Positions 6,959 through 14,308 are shown, numbered from the stretch's first letter. The stretch is DNA of 15,164 nucleotides from Sphingomonadales bacterium (GCA_028868335.1 JAGWUU010000040.1:1-15164); one strand, 5' to 3'. Notes: generated by a model not told the origin, from the letters alone. A program made the numbers and translations.

Positions 6959-8704
6959 TCACATTTCCTCCACGGCCTCTACGCCCAGCAATGCCAGGCC
7001 GTTGCGGACAAGTTGCCCGATCTGGGACGCAAGATAAAGCCTTGCGCCGGTAAGCGCCTGATCCTGTGCCACAATGAACCGCTTTTCGGGTCGGTCATTC
7101 CCGAGATTCCAGTAGCCGTGGAACGCACCGGCAAGATCATAAAGGTAAAATGCAATGCGGTGTGGCTCGCGCGCGACGGCGGCCGCTTCGACCAGACGCG
7201 GGAACTGCGCGGCGAGCTTGACCAGTGCAAGCTCCTCCTCGCCCAGCAAATGCAGCGCATCGGCAGACGGTCCCAGCCCTTCTGCCGCGGCCTTGCGCAT
7301 GGTCGAGCGGATCCGGGCGTGGGCATACTGGACGTAGAACACCGGGTTGTCCTTCGATGCTTCGACGACCTTGTCGAAATCGAAGTCCATCTGCGCTTCG
7401 GGCTTGCGCGTCAGCATGGTGAAGCGAACCACATCCTTGCCGACCATCTCGACGACATCGGCCAGCGTCACGAAATTGCCCCCACGCTTGCTCATCTTGA
7501 ACGGCTGGCCGCCCTTGAGGAGCTGGACCATCTGCACCAGTTTGATCTCGAACGGCTTCGGCTTGCCCTCAGCCCCGGTCAACGCCGCGACGGCTGCCTT
7601 GATCCGCTTGACTGTGCCGGCATGGTCCGCGCCCCAGATGTCAACCAGCGCGTCGGCGGTTTCGGTCTTCTGGAAGTGATAGGCCAGATCCGCGCCGAAA
7701 TAGGTCCAGCTTCCATCGCTCTTCTTGATCGGGCGATCCTGATCGTCGCCGAACTTCGTCGAACGGAACAGCGGCAGTTCGACCGACTCCCAATCGTCGG
7801 GCGTCTTGCCCTTGGGCGCCTCAAGGTGGCCGTCATAAACCAGATCGTGGGCGCGCAGCCATTGCTCCGCGGCGGCGGGCTTGCCTTGCGCCTGCAATTC
7901 AGCCTCCGACGAAAACAGGTCGTGGTGGATGCCGAGCAGTGCCAGGTCGGCCTTGATCATCTCCAGCATCGCGGCGACGGCCCGGCCACGGAACAGAACC
8001 AGCCACTCGCTTTCCGGAGCCTTGGCGTAAGTGTCGCCAAATTCAGCCGCGAGCGCCTGTCCGACCGGCACGAGATAGTCGCCCGGATAGAGACCTTCGG
8101 GCACCGCGCCCACTTCCTCGCCCAACGCCTCGCGATATCTCAGGTGGACCGAGCGGGCGAGCACGTCGACCTGCGCTCCGGCGTCGTTGACGTAATATTC
8201 GCGGATTACCTTGCTTCCGGCGAATTCGAGCAGGCAGGCGAGCGCATCGCCCACCACCGCGCCCCGGCAGTGCCCCATGTGCATCGGCCCGGTCGGGTTG
8301 GCCGAGACGTATTCCACGTTGACCGTGCTGCCCCCGCCGATCGACGAGCGGCCATAGTCTCCGCCAAGCGCAGCGATGGCGCGCAGCTCGTCGATCCAGG
8401 CGGCGGCGTCGACTCGCAGATTGATGAATCCGGGCCCGGCGATTTCCGCCTTGGTGACTGCGGGCACGCCTTCCAGCTTGGCGACCAATGCTTCGGCCAG
8501 AACGCGCGGGTTCATCCCGGCGGGCTTGGCGAGAACCATGGCGGCGTTGGTCGCCAGGTCCCCGTGCGAAGCATCGCGCGGCGGCTCGACCGTCACGGCG
8601 GCGCGATTGAGCCCGGCAGGCAGCACACCCTCCCCCTCAAGCGCATCAAGCGCGGCGGAGACGTGGCCGACAAAGGCGGCGTGGAGGGTAGTCGTCTGGA
8701 TCAT
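6959..8704 (-). CDS. argS: Arginyl-tRNA synthetase
   Basis: This class I synthetase charges tRNA-Arg. The 581 residues follow the usual order. An N-terminal Add-1 domain ends near residue 100. The catalytic Rossmann fold follows, with SANPTGPMHMGH (HIGH motif HMGH at 142-145), YYVNDAGAQ (about 170-178) and WGADHAGTVKRIKAA (about 357-371). Then comes the KMSKR loop at 403-407 (FKMSKRGGNFVTL), and a helical DALR-type anticodon-binding C terminus with YVQYAHARI. The length is normal for bacteria. The start at 8704 gives a typical N terminus, though no good Shine-Dalgarno sequence lies at normal spacing; a GGGGAGGA about 30 bases upstream is too far. It heads the minus-strand block that runs to tatC, and its end supplies the ribosome binding site of the SPOR gene. 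Confidence 0.97.
   Translation of the reverse strand: MIQTTTLHAAFVGHVSAALDALEGEGVLPAGLNRAAVTVEPPRDASHGDLATNAAMVLAKPAGMNPRVLAEALVAKLEGVPAVTKAEIAGPGFINLRVDAAAWIDELRAIAALGGDYGRSSIGGGSTVNVEYVSANPTGPMHMGHCRGAVVGDALACLLEFAGSKVIREYYVNDAGAQVDVLARSVHLRYREALGEEVGAVPEGLYPGDYLVPVGQALAAEFGDTYAKAPESEWLVLFRGRAVAAMLEMIKADLALLGIHHDLFSSEAELQAQGKPAAAEQWLRAHDLVYDGHLEAPKGKTPDDWESVELPLFRSTKFGDDQDRPIKKSDGSWTYFGADLAYHFQKTETADALVDIWGADHAGTVKRIKAAVAALTGAEGKPKPFEIKLVQMVQLLKGGQPFKMSKRGGNFVTLADVVEMVGKDVVRFTMLTRKPEAQMDFDFDKVVEASKDNPVFYVQYAHARIRSTMRKAAAEGLGPSADALHLLGEEELALVKLAAQFPRLVEAAAVAREPHRIAFYLYDLAGAFHGYWNLGNDRPEKRFIVAQDQALTGARLYLASQIGQLVRNGLALLGVEAVEEM
6965..6971 (-). promoter_or_regulatory. Ribosome binding site deciding the SPOR-protein start
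   Basis: The minus strand reads GGAGGAA within the last codons of argS. It is 8 bases from the ATG at 6956 and only 2 bases from the alternative GTG at 6962, so it favours the ATG. Confidence 0.7.
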
Positions 8705-8878
8705 GGCGCGCGGTTAGCGGGTTTGCGCGGCAAAGGAAATCCTCCCCGAAGAGAGAGCCGGATCAGCCACGTCGTTCAGACAATGCGCAAGCGGTTATTT
8801 CGGCAGGGGGCAGGACAACCGCCTGCACCGCTCCGCCACCGCTGTCGGACGATCCCCCTCGCGCGAGAGGGAGAAATC
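8705..8878. other. Intergenic region between the lipoprotein gene and argS, with several small hairpins
   Basis: These 174 bases must contain any promoter for the argS-to-tatC block. I see no -35/-10 pair I would commit to. GCAGG (8810-8814) can pair with CCTGC (8822-8826), and the competing GCGGTT (8791-8796) with AACCGC (8817-8822). A CCCTC-GCGCGA-GAGGG hairpin lies directly beyond the lipoprotein stop (around 8856-8871) and may end that transcript. The CG-rich string around 8820-8875 has the look of a dispersed intergenic repeat, but only one copy is visible here. Confidence 0.4.
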
Positions 8879-9529
8879 CTAACGTGTACCGTTATAGTTC
8901 AACTGGTTCTGGTCGAGCTGGAAGCCGACCAGCAGTTCGAAGGTCGCCCGCGCCACGGCGGATTTGACGTCTGGCTGAGCCAGCGGATCAATCGCCGCGT
9001 CGGCCTCACCCGCCTTGCGCTTGCGGGTGATCCGCTCACGGATGTCGGCCGGCAAAGTTGCCTCGGCCTTGTCGATATAGGTCGAACCTGTGCCGGTCGC
9101 GTGGGCCCGTTCCTGCCCATCGGCGAAGTTGACCGTCACCTGGCCGACGCGCTTGGCGACCACCGCGTTGCCGCCCCGCAGCACGGTGACGAAATAGGGC
9201 AGCGTCACCTGACGCGCGCCGCGCGTATCGGTACGGCGTGCCAGAACGTCGAAAGTGACCTGCGAATAGACCTTTTCGCCGGTGTCGTTGCAGACAGGGC
9301 GTACATTGGTCATCGCGGCAACAACATCGATGTTGTCGGCAGTCGTGCTGCCCGGCGTGCGGAACAGGGTAACATCGCCAGTGTAGTCAGGAATGCCAAC
9401 CGCCGGGCAGGCACTGCGCACGGCCTGGATGCCGACACCCTCGTCGACCACGATGTCGCCCTTGGTCTTGCAGCCTGCAAGGGCGACAAGCAGCACGGTG
9501 GCGGCAATCAGGCGGGGGCGAAACGTCAT
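8879..9529 (-). CDS. Putative lipoprotein of unknown function
   Basis: I do not recognise this 216-residue protein. It starts with a classical lipoprotein signal (basic MTFRPR, hydrophobic core, lipobox LAGC with Cys20), so it should be lipidated and anchored in the envelope. The residue after Cys is Lys, not Asp. The mature part has two further Cys (C41 in SACPAVGIPDY, C80 in VRPVCND) that could form a disulfide. Next comes a stretch rich in alternating polar and hydrophobic residues, probably beta structure (VYSQVTFDVLARR, QVTLPYFVTVLRGG). A helical charged segment follows (ADIRERITRKRKAGEADAA), then a C-terminal ARATFELLVGFQLDQNQLNYN. An AAGGA lies about 8 bases before the ATG. It stands alone, divergent from ispH and upstream of argS on the same strand. 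Confidence 0.85.
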   Translation of the reverse strand: MTFRPRLIAATVLLVALAGCKTKGDIVVDEGVGIQAVRSACPAVGIPDYTGDVTLFRTPGSTTADNIDVVAAMTNVRPVCNDTGEKVYSQVTFDVLARRTDTRGARQVTLPYFVTVLRGGNAVVAKRVGQVTVNFADGQERAHATGTGSTYIDKAEATLPADIRERITRKRKAGEADAAIDPLAQPDVKSAVARATFELLVGFQLDQNQLNYNGTR

Positions 9530-9585
9530 CGGGGCATCCTTGAGAAAGCAGCCAAAAGAAAGCGGCCTGGTTCGGCTTGCGCTTG

Positions 9586-9616
9586 CCCTAGCGGCACGCG
9601 GAGCAAAGCGCTAGGG
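9586..9616. promoter_or_regulatory. Perfect 8-base inverted repeat overlapping the ispH ribosome binding site
   Basis: CCCTAGCG at 9586-9593 mirrors CGCTAGGG at 9609-9616 with a 15-base spacer. The last three G of the right arm belong to the G6 run (9614-9619) that serves as the ispH Shine-Dalgarno sequence, 5 bases before the ATG at 9625. It can be read as a DNA operator or as an mRNA hairpin that hides the ribosome binding site. No regulator is known from the sequence. Confidence 0.5.
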
Positions 9617-9624
9617 GGGCGAAG

Positions 9625-10587
9625 ATGAACGCTGCCTTTCCTGCTTCGGACAATGCCCCGCTTCGCCTGCTGCTCGCCGCTCCGCGCGGGTTCTGTGCCG
9701 GTGTGGACCGCGCGATAGAGATCGTTGAGCGCGCCCTGCAACACTATGGCGCACCGGTCTATGTCCGCCATGAAATCGTGCATAACCGCTATGTGGTCGA
9801 CGGCCTGAAGGCCAAGGGCGCGGTATTCGTTGAGGAACTGGACGAGGTGCCTGATGGCGCTCCAGTGGTTTTCTCCGCTCACGGCGTTCCCAAGGCAGTG
9901 CCCGAAGCCGCAACCAACCGGGGGTTGGATTGGCTCGATGCCACCTGCCCGCTGGTCAGCAAGGTCCACCGCCAGGCCGAACGCCAGATCGAAGGCGGGC
10001 GGCACATCGTCTTTATCGGCCACAAGGGCCATCCCGAGGTGATCGGCACATTGGGCCAGGTGCCCGACGGGACGATCACTCTGGTTGAAACCGTGGCAGA
10101 CGTCGCCGCGCTGGACTTTGCCGCCGATATCCCCCTCGCCTTCCTGACGCAGACGACGCTGTCGGTCGACGACACCGCCGAGATCGTTCAGGCGCTGCGC
10201 ACCCGCTTCCCCCAGATCGTCGGCCCCAAGGCGGAGGACATCTGCTATGCCACCTCGAACCGTCAGGCGGCGGTCAAGACCATTGCAACGCAATGCGAGC
10301 TGGTGCTGGTGATCGGCGCGCCCAACAGCTCGAACTCGCTCCGACTGGTCGAGGTGGCAGAGCGCTGCGGTGCCACTGCCATTCTCATCCAGCGTGCCGC
10401 GGAGATCGAGGACGCATGGTTGGAGGGCGTGAACACCATCGGCCTCACCGCTGGCGCCTCTGCGCCCGAGGAACTGGTCAACGAGGTGATTGCCCGCCTG
10501 TCTGAGCATCGCGCGGTAACGGTCGAACAGGTTGTCTCGGCGGTCGAGAAGATGGTCTTCAAGCTCCCCCGGCAACTGGTCGACTGA
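9625..10587 (+). CDS. ispH: 4-hydroxy-3-methylbut-2-enyl diphosphate reductase (IspH/LytB)
   Basis: IspH catalyses the last step of the MEP pathway: it reduces HMBPP to IPP and DMAPP with a 4Fe-4S cluster. The 320 residues contain all three cluster cysteines (C24 in RGFCAGVDRA, C108 in DATCPLV, C207 in DICYATSNRQ). Also present are the substrate and proton-relay residues H53 (EIVHNRYVV), H86 (SAHGV), H136 and E138 (GHPEV), and the C-terminal GAPNSSNS and GLTAGASAPE motifs that bind the diphosphate. The length is normal. It is the first gene of a plus-strand run: thrB begins 4 bases after its stop. The upstream inverted repeat touches its ribosome binding site, which suggests possible control of initiation. 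Confidence 0.97.
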   Translation: MNAAFPASDNAPLRLLLAAPRGFCAGVDRAIEIVERALQHYGAPVYVRHEIVHNRYVVDGLKAKGAVFVEELDEVPDGAPVVFSAHGVPKAVPEAATNRGLDWLDATCPLVSKVHRQAERQIEGGRHIVFIGHKGHPEVIGTLGQVPDGTITLVETVADVAALDFAADIPLAFLTQTTLSVDDTAEIVQALRTRFPQIVGPKAEDICYATSNRQAAVKTIATQCELVLVIGAPNSSNSLRLVEVAERCGATAILIQRAAEIEDAWLEGVNTIGLTAGASAPEELVNEVIARLSEHRAVTVEQVVSAVEKMVFKLPRQLVD

Positions 10588-10591
10588 AGCC

Positions 10592-11569
10592 ATGGCCGTC
10601 TATACCCAGCTTGGCGCCGAGGATCTCGCCGCCCTGATCGCTCACTTTGACGTCGGCGAACTCACCAGTGCCAAGGGCATTGCCGAGGGCGTGTCCAACT
10701 CCAACTGGCTGATCGAGACAACCGGCAAGAGCGGGGCGGGCGCGCGCTTCATCCTGACCATGTATGAATTCCGCATCGACATTGGCGAGCTGCCTTATTT
10801 TCTCGGCCTGCTCGATCACCTTGCCGAACACCACTGCCCGGTGCCCCGCACGATCCACGACCGCAGCGGCGCGCTGTATCGAATGATCGGCGACAAGGCG
10901 GTCGCCTTGATCGAATACCTCCCCGGCGTCTCGGTCAGCCAGCCCAAGCCTGACCAGGCCTATGCGGTCGGCCGGTCGCTCGCCCAGCTTCATCTCGCCG
11001 CCACTGATTTCCCCGAAAGTCGCGCCAACGCGATGGACCTCGGCGAATCGCACCGCCTGCTCGAACAGTGCGGGAGCGCTGGTCTGGCGGAAATCGATCA
11101 GACCTTGCCTGCCCTGGTCGAATCCGAACTGGCATTTCTCGAAGCAGCCTGGCCAAACGATTTACCCCACTCGGTGATCCATGCCGATCTGTTTCCCGAC
11201 AATGTGCTGATGCTGGGTGATCGGGTTACCGGGCTGATCGACTTCTACTTCGCGTGCAACGACATCACCGCATACGATGTAGCAGTGACCCACGCCGCCT
11301 GGTGCTTCGGTAGCGACGGGTCCTGCTTCGACGCTGCGCTGTCGCGGGCGTTGCTCGAAGGCTATTGCGCGGTGCGCCCGCTGTCTGATGCAGAACGCGC
11401 CGCCTTGCCCACGCTCGCCCGCGGCGCCTCGCTGCGGTTCCTCGCTACGCGCGCCTACGATTGGCTCAACACCCCCAAGGGTGCGCTGGTAGTGCCCAAG
11501 GACCCCATGGCCTTCGCCCGTCGCCTGCAATTCTACGCCGATCCCGCCAATGCCGGCGTATTCTCGTGA
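10592..11569 (+). CDS. thrB: Homoserine kinase (APH-fold ThrB)
   Basis: This enzyme phosphorylates homoserine in threonine synthesis. The 325 residues have the aminoglycoside-phosphotransferase fold used by alphaproteobacterial and pseudomonad ThrB and not the GHMP fold of enteric ThrB. Seen are the N-terminal GIAEGVSNSNWLIET nucleotide loop, LTMYEF, the hinge region ALIEYLPGVSVSQP, the catalytic loop VIHADLFPDNVL (D199, N204) and the metal-binding GLIDFYFACNDITAYDVA (D217). The ATG at 10592 was chosen because it begins at the typical MAVYTQL and lies 4 bases after the ispH stop; the longer in-frame start at 10532 would lie inside ispH. Its TGA overlaps the rnhA GTG by 4 bases. The neighbourhood (ispH, thrB, rnhA) supports the name. 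Confidence 0.93.
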   Translation: MAVYTQLGAEDLAALIAHFDVGELTSAKGIAEGVSNSNWLIETTGKSGAGARFILTMYEFRIDIGELPYFLGLLDHLAEHHCPVPRTIHDRSGALYRMIGDKAVALIEYLPGVSVSQPKPDQAYAVGRSLAQLHLAATDFPESRANAMDLGESHRLLEQCGSAGLAEIDQTLPALVESELAFLEAAWPNDLPHSVIHADLFPDNVLMLGDRVTGLIDFYFACNDITAYDVAVTHAAWCFGSDGSCFDAALSRALLEGYCAVRPLSDAERAALPTLARGASLRFLATRAYDWLNTPKGALVVPKDPMAFARRLQFYADPANAGVFS

Positions 11570-12003
11570 AGCAGGTCGAAATCTTCACCGATGGCGCCTG
11601 CAAGGGCAATCCCGGTCCCGGCGGCTGGGGAGCGCTGCTGCGGATGGGCAAGCACGAAAAGGAGCTGTCGGGCTCCGACCCCGAAACCACCAACAACCGC
11701 ATGGAAATGACGGGAGCGATCCGCGCGCTCGACGCCTTGACCGAACCGTGTGAGGTCATCTTGCACACAGACAGTCGCTACGTGATCGACGGGATTACCA
11801 AATGGGTCCACGGCTGGAAAAAGAAGGGCTGGATCAATGCCAGCCGCCAGCCGGTGCGCAATGCTGACCTATGGCATGACCTGATCGAGGCGGCAAAGCG
11901 CCACAAGATCGAATGGGTCTGGGTCAAGGGGCACGACGGCCACCCGGAAAACGAGCGGGTGGACCGCCTTGCCAGCGAAGCCGCGCTTGGCGGCCGAGGT
12001 TAG
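11566..12003 (+). CDS. rnhA: Ribonuclease HI
   Basis: RNase HI cleaves the RNA strand of RNA-DNA hybrids, removing primers and R-loops. The 145 residues hold the complete active site: D9 (IFTDGACKGNPGPGG), E47 (TTNNRMEM), D69 (LHTDSRYV), H123 (VKGHDGHPEN) and D133 (ERVDRLA). The basic protrusion that grips the hybrid is present (WVHGWKKKGWINAS). The start is the GTG at 11566, which overlaps the thrB stop (GTGA). A longer in-frame ATG at 11461 would add 35 residues unlike the family and run through thrB. The TAG stop overlaps the TAA of the convergent DUF1508 gene, so there is no spacer in which a terminator could sit. Confidence 0.96.
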   Translation: MKQVEIFTDGACKGNPGPGGWGALLRMGKHEKELSGSDPETTNNRMEMTGAIRALDALTEPCEVILHTDSRYVIDGITKWVHGWKKKGWINASRQPVRNADLWHDLIEAAKRHKIEWVWVKGHDGHPENERVDRLASEAALGGRG

Positions 12004-12176
12004 CTGTTGTCTTCGGTCGGCGCGTCCGGGCCATTCTTCTTGATCGACTCGATCGCGTTTACCGCGCTCGATTTGCTGGAATAGCCCTCGGTCGAGAACA
12101 TAATTTCCGAGTTGTACTTGAAGCGGACCCGGAATTCACCGGCCTTGTCTTTGTAGATCTCGAATTTGTGGGCCAT
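12000..12176 (-). CDS. Small DUF1508 (YegP-like) protein, single repeat
   Basis: This 58-residue gene is short and easy to miss. The protein begins MAHKFEIYKDKAGEFRVRFK and continues with SEIMFSTEGYSSKSSAVNAIESIKKN. That is one DUF1508 unit: a beta hairpin ending in the GYSSK signature, then a helix that closes on IxSIKKN. E. coli YegP has two such units; here there is one plus a short acidic tail (GPDAPTEDNS). The function of the family is not established. A perfect AGGAGG (complement of 12182-12187) lies 5 bases before the ATG, strong support that it is translated. It follows the FAD oxidoreductase on the same strand by 52 bases, and its stop overlaps that of rnhA tail to tail. Confidence 0.9.
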   Translation of the reverse strand: MAHKFEIYKDKAGEFRVRFKYNSEIMFSTEGYSSKSSAVNAIESIKKNGPDAPTEDNS

Positions 12177-12228
12177 GCGATCCTCCTTGCAGTGGAAGGC
12201 GGCAAGCTAAACCTAATGCCGTGATTCG

Positions 12229-13314
12229 CTAGTGGAATCTTGCCGATGAGTATGGCGCGGGATCGACTTCTCCACGCGGCTCGCCACGCAACAGTCGCAA
12301 TGCCAGGTCGGCGGCGGCGGGTGCCGTCTGGATGCCGAAACCACCCTGGCCGGCAAACCAGAAGAAGCCCGGCTCCCTTGCATCGAAACCATAGACCGGC
12401 AGTCGATCCGGGGCGAAGCTGCGCAAGCCGGCCCAGGCCCGCTCCACCCGCTCAACCGGCCAATCGACGACATTCTGAAAGCGATCGATGGCCGATGCCA
12501 CGTCGATTTCATCCGGCGCGGCATCGCAGGGCGGCGTTGGCGTTTCGTCGTGCGGGCTTAACCACAGACGCCCGGCCTCCGGCTTGAAGTAGAACAGGCC
12601 GTCGATCCCCAGCACCAACGGCAGATCGGCGGGAACCCCCACTCCCATGCGCAGTTGCGCGACTGTGCGACGCAGCGGCTGAATGCCGATCGGAGCAACT
12701 CCCGCCATCCGCGCAACCTCGTCGGCCCATGCCCCCGCCGCATTGACAACAATACCAGCCGAAATCTCGCGTCCGTCACTCAAGCGCAGGCGCCAACCCT
12801 CACCCTGTCTGTCGGCACCGATCAACCGCGCCCGAGTCAACAGCTCAGCCCCGCCGCGCCGTGCCTGCGCAAGCCAATGCTGGTGCAGTCGCGCCACGTC
12901 AATGTCGGTACTGTCAGGTTCGAATGCGCCATGACGCCAATCGCGGCCGAGGCCAGGAAGTCGCTGTTCGAGTGCGGGGCGATCCAGTCTTTCGATGCGA
13001 ATGCCAAGTGCGGAGAATTCTTTGACAAATCCTTCAAGCTCGGCCCGTTCGCCTTCCCGGGCCAATGTCAGCGCGCCGCGCCGCGCCAGGAAACCGTTCT
13101 CCTTGAGGAACGGCCCAGACGCCACGGTCAACGGCAGAACGAGGGGGCCACCATAGCTTTCGGTCCAGAATGCCGCCGAACGCCCGGTCGCATGATAGCC
13201 GGGATGATCCTCGGCCTCGATGAGCACGACCCGCGCTTTGCCAGCCAGGCCCGCCGCCAGCGACGCACCGGCTATTCCAGCGCCAATAATCGCGTAGTCG
13301 AAGAGAGCCGCCAT
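12229..13314 (-). CDS. FAD-dependent D-amino-acid dehydrogenase-like oxidoreductase (DAO family, DauA-like)
   Basis: This 361-residue DAO-family protein has the FAD-binding Rossmann motif GAGIAG (11-16), VLIEAEDHPGYHATGRSAA (FAD loop), the second nucleotide segment IVVNAAGAWADEVA (189-201), and the C-terminal FAD motif FWFAGQGGFGIQT (318-330). It resembles Pseudomonas D-arginine dehydrogenase DauA along its length. Residues lining that active site appear conserved: Y54, R215/R216 (PLRRT), Y242 (FYFKPE) and R298 (AGLRSF). DauA has an active-site His after GRSAA where this protein has F49. A D-amino-acid or related amine substrate is inferred, and the specificity may differ. The ATG at 13314 was chosen because it begins 4 bases after the hydrolase stop and puts the Rossmann strand at residue 5; an upstream in-frame ATG at 13422 lies inside that gene. 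Confidence 0.85.
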   Translation of the reverse strand: MAALFDYAIIGAGIAGASLAAGLAGKARVVLIEAEDHPGYHATGRSAAFWTESYGGPLVLPLTVASGPFLKENGFLARRGALTLAREGERAELEGFVKEFSALGIRIERLDRPALEQRLPGLGRDWRHGAFEPDSTDIDVARLHQHWLAQARRGGAELLTRARLIGADRQGEGWRLRLSDGREISAGIVVNAAGAWADEVARMAGVAPIGIQPLRRTVAQLRMGVGVPADLPLVLGIDGLFYFKPEAGRLWLSPHDETPTPPCDAAPDEIDVASAIDRFQNVVDWPVERVERAWAGLRSFAPDRLPVYGFDAREPGFFWFAGQGGFGIQTAPAAADLALRLLRGEPRGEVDPAPYSSARFH

Positions 13315-13318
13315 TGCC

Positions 13319-14266
13319 TCAGCCCGCGGCAATCCGCGCGAGGAAATCGTCGCAGGCGTCAAGGGCGCGATCGCGAACGGCGTCGATTTCGCGCAGGATC
13401 TCGTGATGGGCTTCCTCGCCAAAACGGACCAGTTCGCAATCGCTCAGCCGGGCCACCGCTGCCACGATCGCAGCAAAGTCAACGAGCTGGTCGTTGGAGC
13501 TCGCGAGGATCAACACCGGCATCCGCACTGCATCGAGTACGCCCGGCTTGGCCAGCCCGCGCATCGAGTCATAGGCCCGTTCGACCCAGCCCCACGATCC
13601 CGGCCCCATGGCCAGTTCAGGGCGGGCGCCACGCCACCACAGTTCGTCGCCATAGCGTTCAAGATCGTGGGTAAGCAGGTGAATGCGATCGGCCGGAACC
13701 TCCCCGGGCTTCTCGCTCCACTGCCACGCGGCGCGGCGGCGATCACCAAGCGCAGCCATCAGCCGCGCGGCAAGGTGCATGATCAGCGTTGGCGCGTACT
13801 TGTCACGAAAACCCAGCATCGGCGCCGAAAGGATCAGGCCGTCCGGGTCGATGCGCCCTTCCGCAACCGTGCGTAATACCAGATGCCCGCCCATGGAGTG
13901 ACCGGCCAGCACATGCGGTCCTGGCGTTTCGGTCTGCCACTGCCGCCAGAACCCCGCAAGATCGGATACCCAAGTGGCGAAATCGTCGATGTGGCCGGTA
14001 TAGGGATCGATCCCCAACCGTCCCGATCCTGCCTGTCCTCTCCAGTCCGAAGCGGTGACACGCCAACCCAGACCGTGCCAGTGATCAAGCGTTTCGAGAT
14101 ACTTCTCATAGCAATCGCCACGCCCGGGCAAGAACAGCAACGAACCCCTTGCCTGCCCCTCGGGCGTGTCCCAGTCGATCCGGCGAACGGCATGGCCGTC
14201 GCCCGTCAACCAATGGGATTCGCGCGCCGATGACGGGATCGCCCGCCGGTCGATTGGTTGGTTCAT
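13319..14266 (-). CDS. Alpha/beta hydrolase, monoacylglycerol lipase / lysophospholipase-like
   Basis: The 315-residue protein has the serine-hydrolase fold of the Hydrolase_4 (PldB/monoglyceride lipase) group. An N-terminal strand LLFLPGRGDCYEKYLETL takes the place of the HGxxE oxyanion region. The core has VTASDWRGQAGSGRLG, a nucleophile elbow AGHSMGGH with S124, the acid D259 in VLILASSNDQLVD, and H287 or H288 in FGEEAHHEI. No signal peptide is present, so it is cytosolic or peripheral. A carboxylester substrate such as a monoacylglycerol or lysophospholipid is likely but not proven. It starts a minus-strand pair: the FAD oxidoreductase begins 4 bases after its stop. It is divergent from cpaA across 83 bases. 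Confidence 0.88.
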   Translation of the reverse strand: MNQPIDRRAIPSSARESHWLTGDGHAVRRIDWDTPEGQARGSLLFLPGRGDCYEKYLETLDHWHGLGWRVTASDWRGQAGSGRLGIDPYTGHIDDFATWVSDLAGFWRQWQTETPGPHVLAGHSMGGHLVLRTVAEGRIDPDGLILSAPMLGFRDKYAPTLIMHLAARLMAALGDRRRAAWQWSEKPGEVPADRIHLLTHDLERYGDELWWRGARPELAMGPGSWGWVERAYDSMRGLAKPGVLDAVRMPVLILASSNDQLVDFAAIVAAVARLSDCELVRFGEEAHHEILREIDAVRDRALDACDDFLARIAAG

Positions 14267-14294
14267 TTGGCTAATTCCGGCCTCTCGGGACTGG

Positions 14295-14308
14295 TTACTA
14301 TTTAGTAA
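14295..14308. promoter_or_regulatory. AT-rich palindrome in the hydrolase/cpaA divergent promoter region
   Basis: TTACT-ATTT-AGTAA is a perfect 5-base inverted repeat, extended by GG on the left and CC on the right if one G is bulged. It is the most AT-rich point of the 83-base divergent gap, with a CACGTG at about 14322-14327 nearby. It could be an operator or part of a promoter for either gene. No regulator gene is next to it. Confidence 0.4.

Noticed and set aside
7013..9628. An 871-codon open frame on the plus strand, antisense to argS and the lipoprotein gene
   Set aside because: Its codons are exactly complementary to those of both genes, which happen to share the same frame register. 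In this register a stop needs TTA, CTA or TCA on the coding strand, all rare in a GC-rich genome, so a long open frame is expected by chance. Its product resembles no family and it runs through the argS leader.
12655..13674. A 339-codon plus-strand frame opposite the FAD oxidoreductase and hydrolase
   Set aside because: It spans the junction of two genes with intact motifs and its product is low-complexity. It is an antisense shadow.
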